A stretch of 13,892 nt of DNA from Oscillospiraceae bacterium (GTDB lineage: Bacteria; Bacillota_A; Clostridia; Oscillospirales; Oscillospiraceae). The position numbers were made by a program, and so were the translations under genes. Where the stretch lies: contig JAGAFT010000217.1 in NCBI GenBank assembly GCA_017627975.1, positions 1 to 13,892 of the forward strand. Reading direction: 5' to 3'. The notes beneath the pieces were generated by a model, which was given only the letters and a program-made list of their open reading frames with translations, was not told the DNA's origin and searched no databases. Positions 11,855-13,892 of this stretch are shown piece by piece (the stretch's first letter is position 1; the number at the start of each line of letters is the position of its first letter).

Positions 11855-12410
11855 ACAGCCAGTCGTCTTCTTCGGGGTCGCCGAAGTCGGCGGCGGCGGA
11901 GGCACGGAAGCCGCCAAGGGGCTCATCGTCTTCCAGCTTTTGGAAGTTCAGAAGGCCGAAGGAGATGCCGGAGCCGGAGCGGTTGTAGGGGTAGGCGTTC
12001 ATGGTGAAACGGCCCCAGATGCCGGAATAGATCTCGGAGGGATCCGTGATGGGACGGCGGTCCGGGCCGACGATCTGGGGCTTTTCGCGGGACGTGATGT
12101 TCACATACCACATGCCCGCATAAGCCGGGTCGCCCGCCTTCTCGACGTCGCCGTCGTGAATGGGACTGCGCATCTTCGGACCGGCAAAGGCCTTGCCGTA
12201 CTTCTCGATGCCCTTCTTCTTGGCATGCTCGACGGCCAGTTCCAGGGTTTCGATGCACTGGGTATCCTCCTTGGGGATCAGGACACAGGCGGAGTATTTC
12301 GGCTCGCTGTCATTCACAGACGCGGGCTCACAGAGATGCTCATAGGAAACGCGGACTTTGCCCGTGCGGATCTTGGTGTCGGACATGAGGGAAGCGGTGA
12401 ATTCGTTCAT
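11853..12410 (-). CDS. DUF2815 protein, probable ssDNA-binding protein
   Basis: A 185-residue protein with the DUF2815 pattern. It has an N-terminal KIRTGKVRVSYEHLCEP (13-29), YSACVLIPKEDTQ (39-51), the lysine-rich VEHAKKKGIEKYGK (59-72), MRSPIHDGD (80-88), and a C-terminal stretch with YSGIWGRFTMNAYPYNRSGSG (aromatic-rich OB-fold-like strands) followed by the acidic tail DFGDPEEDDWL. The acidic C-terminus is typical of SSB-like proteins such as T7 gp2.5, where it contacts polymerase and helicase; I infer the same role. The start at 12410 has AAGGAG 8 nt upstream. It begins 15 bp after the DUF2800 stop and precedes the polymerase, the standard order. Confidence 0.88.
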   Translation of the reverse strand: MNEFTASLMSDTKIRTGKVRVSYEHLCEPASVNDSEPKYSACVLIPKEDTQCIETLELAVEHAKKKGIEKYGKAFAGPKMRSPIHDGDVEKAGDPAYAGMWYVNITSREKPQIVGPDRRPITDPSEIYSGIWGRFTMNAYPYNRSGSGISFGLLNFQKLEDDEPLGGFRASAAADFGDPEEDDWL

Positions 12411-12425
12411 TTCGTTTACTCCTTT

Positions 12426-13565
12426 TTAATCGTTAAAATCATCGGCTGCGCCGCGGCTGACAGCTTCCCGGCGGTCGGTCTCGCGGGTCAGGGTCAGCTT
12501 GGGCGTGCTTTTTTTCGTAAAGGGCAGGATCAGTTCCTCATAACGATCCTTGCCGAGGAGCTTTTTCAGCTCGGTGAGGGTGACAAGGGATTTCTTATAA
12601 AGCTGGTCATCGGTGAGGCCCGCTTTGTGGGCAGCATTCACGGCACCGGACTCGTCGGCCAGCTTCGTGACGGAACGGCCGGTCACCAGCTTCCAGCCGG
12701 GATAGGTCTTGCCATGGGAGACGGCCTGGGCGGTGGCATAGGCAAAGATCTCTTCAGACCACTTGGCGAGGTCGTCGGCCTTGTCCATGACGCAGGCCAG
12801 CTCTTCATCGGAGAGAAGGGGCGCGGGCTTAAATTCCAGCTGGGCCAGACGGAGGAGCTCTTCGCAGCGGGCCCGGCAGCGGGTGCGGGCACGGCAGTAA
12901 TACTTCGTGCACCAGGGTCCGGGAGCGAAGTCTCCCTCCCCTTTCGCCGCGAGGGCGGCAGCCGGTTTCAGCACATGTTCGGCCCAGTCCAGGAGGTCCG
13001 CGAGGGTGATGCTCCAGGTGGAGGTGTTGTGGATGCGGGGCTGGCAGATGATCATGGTGACGGCAGTGAAATCGTAGAGATGGTGCAGCTGCAGCGTGGC
13101 GCCGAGGGCGTACATGCGCATCTGGATATTCTCGACGGCGGAGATCTCCTGATAGCCGTACTTGAAGTCAACAACCAGAAGCTCGTCATCCGAAACGGCG
13201 AGGAAGTCCGAGGTGCCGAAGGAATCGGGGACGAAATCGCCCATGGTGACACGGGTCTCGAAGAGGATCAGAGGATCCGGGCAGCGGAGCCGCAGCTGGT
13301 CCACGCGGTCGCGGAGCAGATCGGCGTACTCGTCGGTGGCCTCTTCCATTTCATCGGAATCAAAGTCCGAGACCGGACGGGACCCGGCGGGCAGGCCAAG
13401 GATCCGGCGGCCCTTGTACTCGGCCAGCTCATGGGCGGCCGTGCCGGAGAGGGCGTACTCGCTGGCCTCCTCATCGATGCCTTCGGAGAGGCGGAAGCTC
13501 GGCGGGCAGTGGACAATGAGCTCCCCCTTGGAGGGGCCGAGGACGGAATGTGAGGTCGGGCCCAT
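12426..13565 (-). CDS. DUF2800 PD-(D/E)XK nuclease-like protein with cysteine cluster
   Basis: A 379-residue protein of the DUF2800 family. It has the layout of RecB/Cas4-like nucleases: GTAAHELAEY (41-50) with His45/Glu46, FGTSDFLAV (Asp120), VVDFKYG (Asp133, Lys135) and ENIQMRMYAL (Gln148, Tyr152). Cys20 in HCPPSFRL and a cluster CTKYYCRARTRCRARC (219-234) could together bind an iron-sulfur cluster, as in AddB and Cas4. It likely processes DNA ends with the SSB-like DUF2815 encoded 15 bp downstream, as a recombination pair. The ATG at 13565 overlaps the preceding stop (TGATG), with AAGGAGG 7 nt upstream. Family is sure; activity is inferred. Confidence 0.9.
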   Translation of the reverse strand: MGPTSHSVLGPSKGELIVHCPPSFRLSEGIDEEASEYALSGTAAHELAEYKGRRILGLPAGSRPVSDFDSDEMEEATDEYADLLRDRVDQLRLRCPDPLILFETRVTMGDFVPDSFGTSDFLAVSDDELLVVDFKYGYQEISAVENIQMRMYALGATLQLHHLYDFTAVTMIICQPRIHNTSTWSITLADLLDWAEHVLKPAAALAAKGEGDFAPGPWCTKYYCRARTRCRARCEELLRLAQLEFKPAPLLSDEELACVMDKADDLAKWSEEIFAYATAQAVSHGKTYPGWKLVTGRSVTKLADESGAVNAAHKAGLTDDQLYKKSLVTLTELKKLLGKDRYEELILPFTKKSTPKLTLTRETDRREAVSRGAADDFND

Positions 13566-13729
13566 CAGGAGGCCTCCTTATCCGGGAGATCTTGCGCTTT
13601 GGCCATGACCTCCGGGTAACGGTCCTCCGGGATCTCGGAAAACTTCGTGGCAGAGAGCTCGGTAAAGAGCTTTCGCACGGCGTCCTTGTCCTTCGTCATC
13701 AGGAAGGAACGGAGATCGGCTTTGGACAA
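13565..13729 (-). CDS. Small 54-aa phage protein, unrecognised
   Basis: A short frame ends at TGA 13567-13565, overlapping the DUF2800 start. It encodes KADLRSFLMTKDKDAVRKLF, then LSATKFSEIPEDRYPEVMAK and a charged end QDLPDKEAS. It is mostly helical and charged, without membrane or signal segment. Starts are uncertain: TTG at 13729 gives 54 residues and lies inside a heptamer, as the starts of two other genes abut heptamers; ATG at 13699 gives 44 residues. Neither has a Shine-Dalgarno. Tight coupling to DUF2800 and sensible amino acid use suggest it is real. No function can be assigned. Confidence 0.52.
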   Translation of the reverse strand: MSKADLRSFLMTKDKDAVRKLFTELSATKFSEIPEDRYPEVMAKAQDLPDKEAS

Positions 13730-13764
13730 AGTGGAATGTTCGTCGGGGAGACAGGGGGACGGTT
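13727..13764. repeat. Two heptamers plus half REP, type B
   Basis: CAAAGTG and GAATGTT (13727-13740) are followed by GGGAGACAGGGGGACGGTT (13746-13764), whose last 16 bp are identical to part of the left arm at 9697-9712. The matching right arm is absent. The order, REP then heptamers then start codon on the coding strand, is the same as at the intact junctions. Confidence 0.72.
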
Positions 13765-13892
13765 AATGCGAAAAATGAGCCGGTGAGCTCCTGGAAAAAG
13801 CCGCAAAAACCAAGCCCTGCCTGACAGAGCCACAATTTATGGCAATGAGTTAAAACGTTCAGGCGACTTTCTGTGGCGGCTGGTAGTACTGC

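Noticed and set aside
11940..13553. 537-aa plus-strand open frame
   Set aside because: Antisense to DUF2815 and DUF2800, both well-supported genes; no ribosome binding site and no recognisable domain.
13859..13891. Ten codons and a stop (QYYQPPQKVA) on the minus strand at the right edge
   Set aside because: Could be the end of an upstream phage gene, but is too short to support.

Overview
The window suggests a Bacillota-type genome (Clostridia or Negativicutes cannot be separated here). The reasons are strong AAGGAGG-type ribosome binding sites, near-consensus sigma-A promoters, a holin-like type I toxin, and a replication module of the kind found in Clostridia prophages. The left 4 kb is host or island DNA. 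From about 4.1 kb to the right edge lies one block of phage replication genes, all on the minus strand, in G+C-rich DNA.

Left part (1-1270): the 3' end of a YfbR-like HD nucleotidase; a 5'-truncated SpoIIE/PP2C phosphatase remnant that overlaps its stop; and a compact type I toxin-antitoxin locus (27-aa holin-like toxin on the minus strand, ~97-nt antisense RNA on the plus strand from a perfect TTGACA-N17-TATAAT promoter). Then comes a 300-bp gap with two matching TGACAC dyads. From 1271 to 3983 is a markedly A+T-richer cassette: an AMP-forming acyl/aryl ligase and a hexapeptide O-acetyltransferase in one minus-strand transcription unit, divergent from a small XRE regulator.

Right part (4144-13892), in transcription order from right to left: a 54-aa small protein, DUF2800 (PD-(D/E)XK nuclease-like with a cysteine cluster), DUF2815 (likely ssDNA-binding), family A DNA polymerase, VapE/PrimPol-type primase-helicase, VRR-NUC nuclease, SNF2-type helicase, an unrecognised 109-aa protein, and a sigma-region-4-like late regulator. 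Together they make a replication and recombination set: polymerase, primase/helicase, SSB, nucleases, remodelling helicase and late switch. The terminase and structural genes that normally follow the late regulator are absent; host-type genes follow instead, so the module looks like a prophage remnant.

The most unusual feature is what fills the phage gene junctions. Large palindromic REP/BIME-like elements (G/TGACAC... or GGAAGACAG... ends, core GGGACGGT) sit right behind stop codons. They are followed by degenerate 7-bp tandem repeats (coding-strand consensus CATTNNN) that run up to the next start codon. Two genes (DNA polymerase and helicase) have no visible Shine-Dalgarno and start directly at these heptamers. 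One REP plus a half REP is embedded in frame inside the helicase, where it is translated. Several stop codons are built from repeat sequence. No transposase for these repeats is in the window. These repeats, with the type I toxin locus, are the parts most worth following up.
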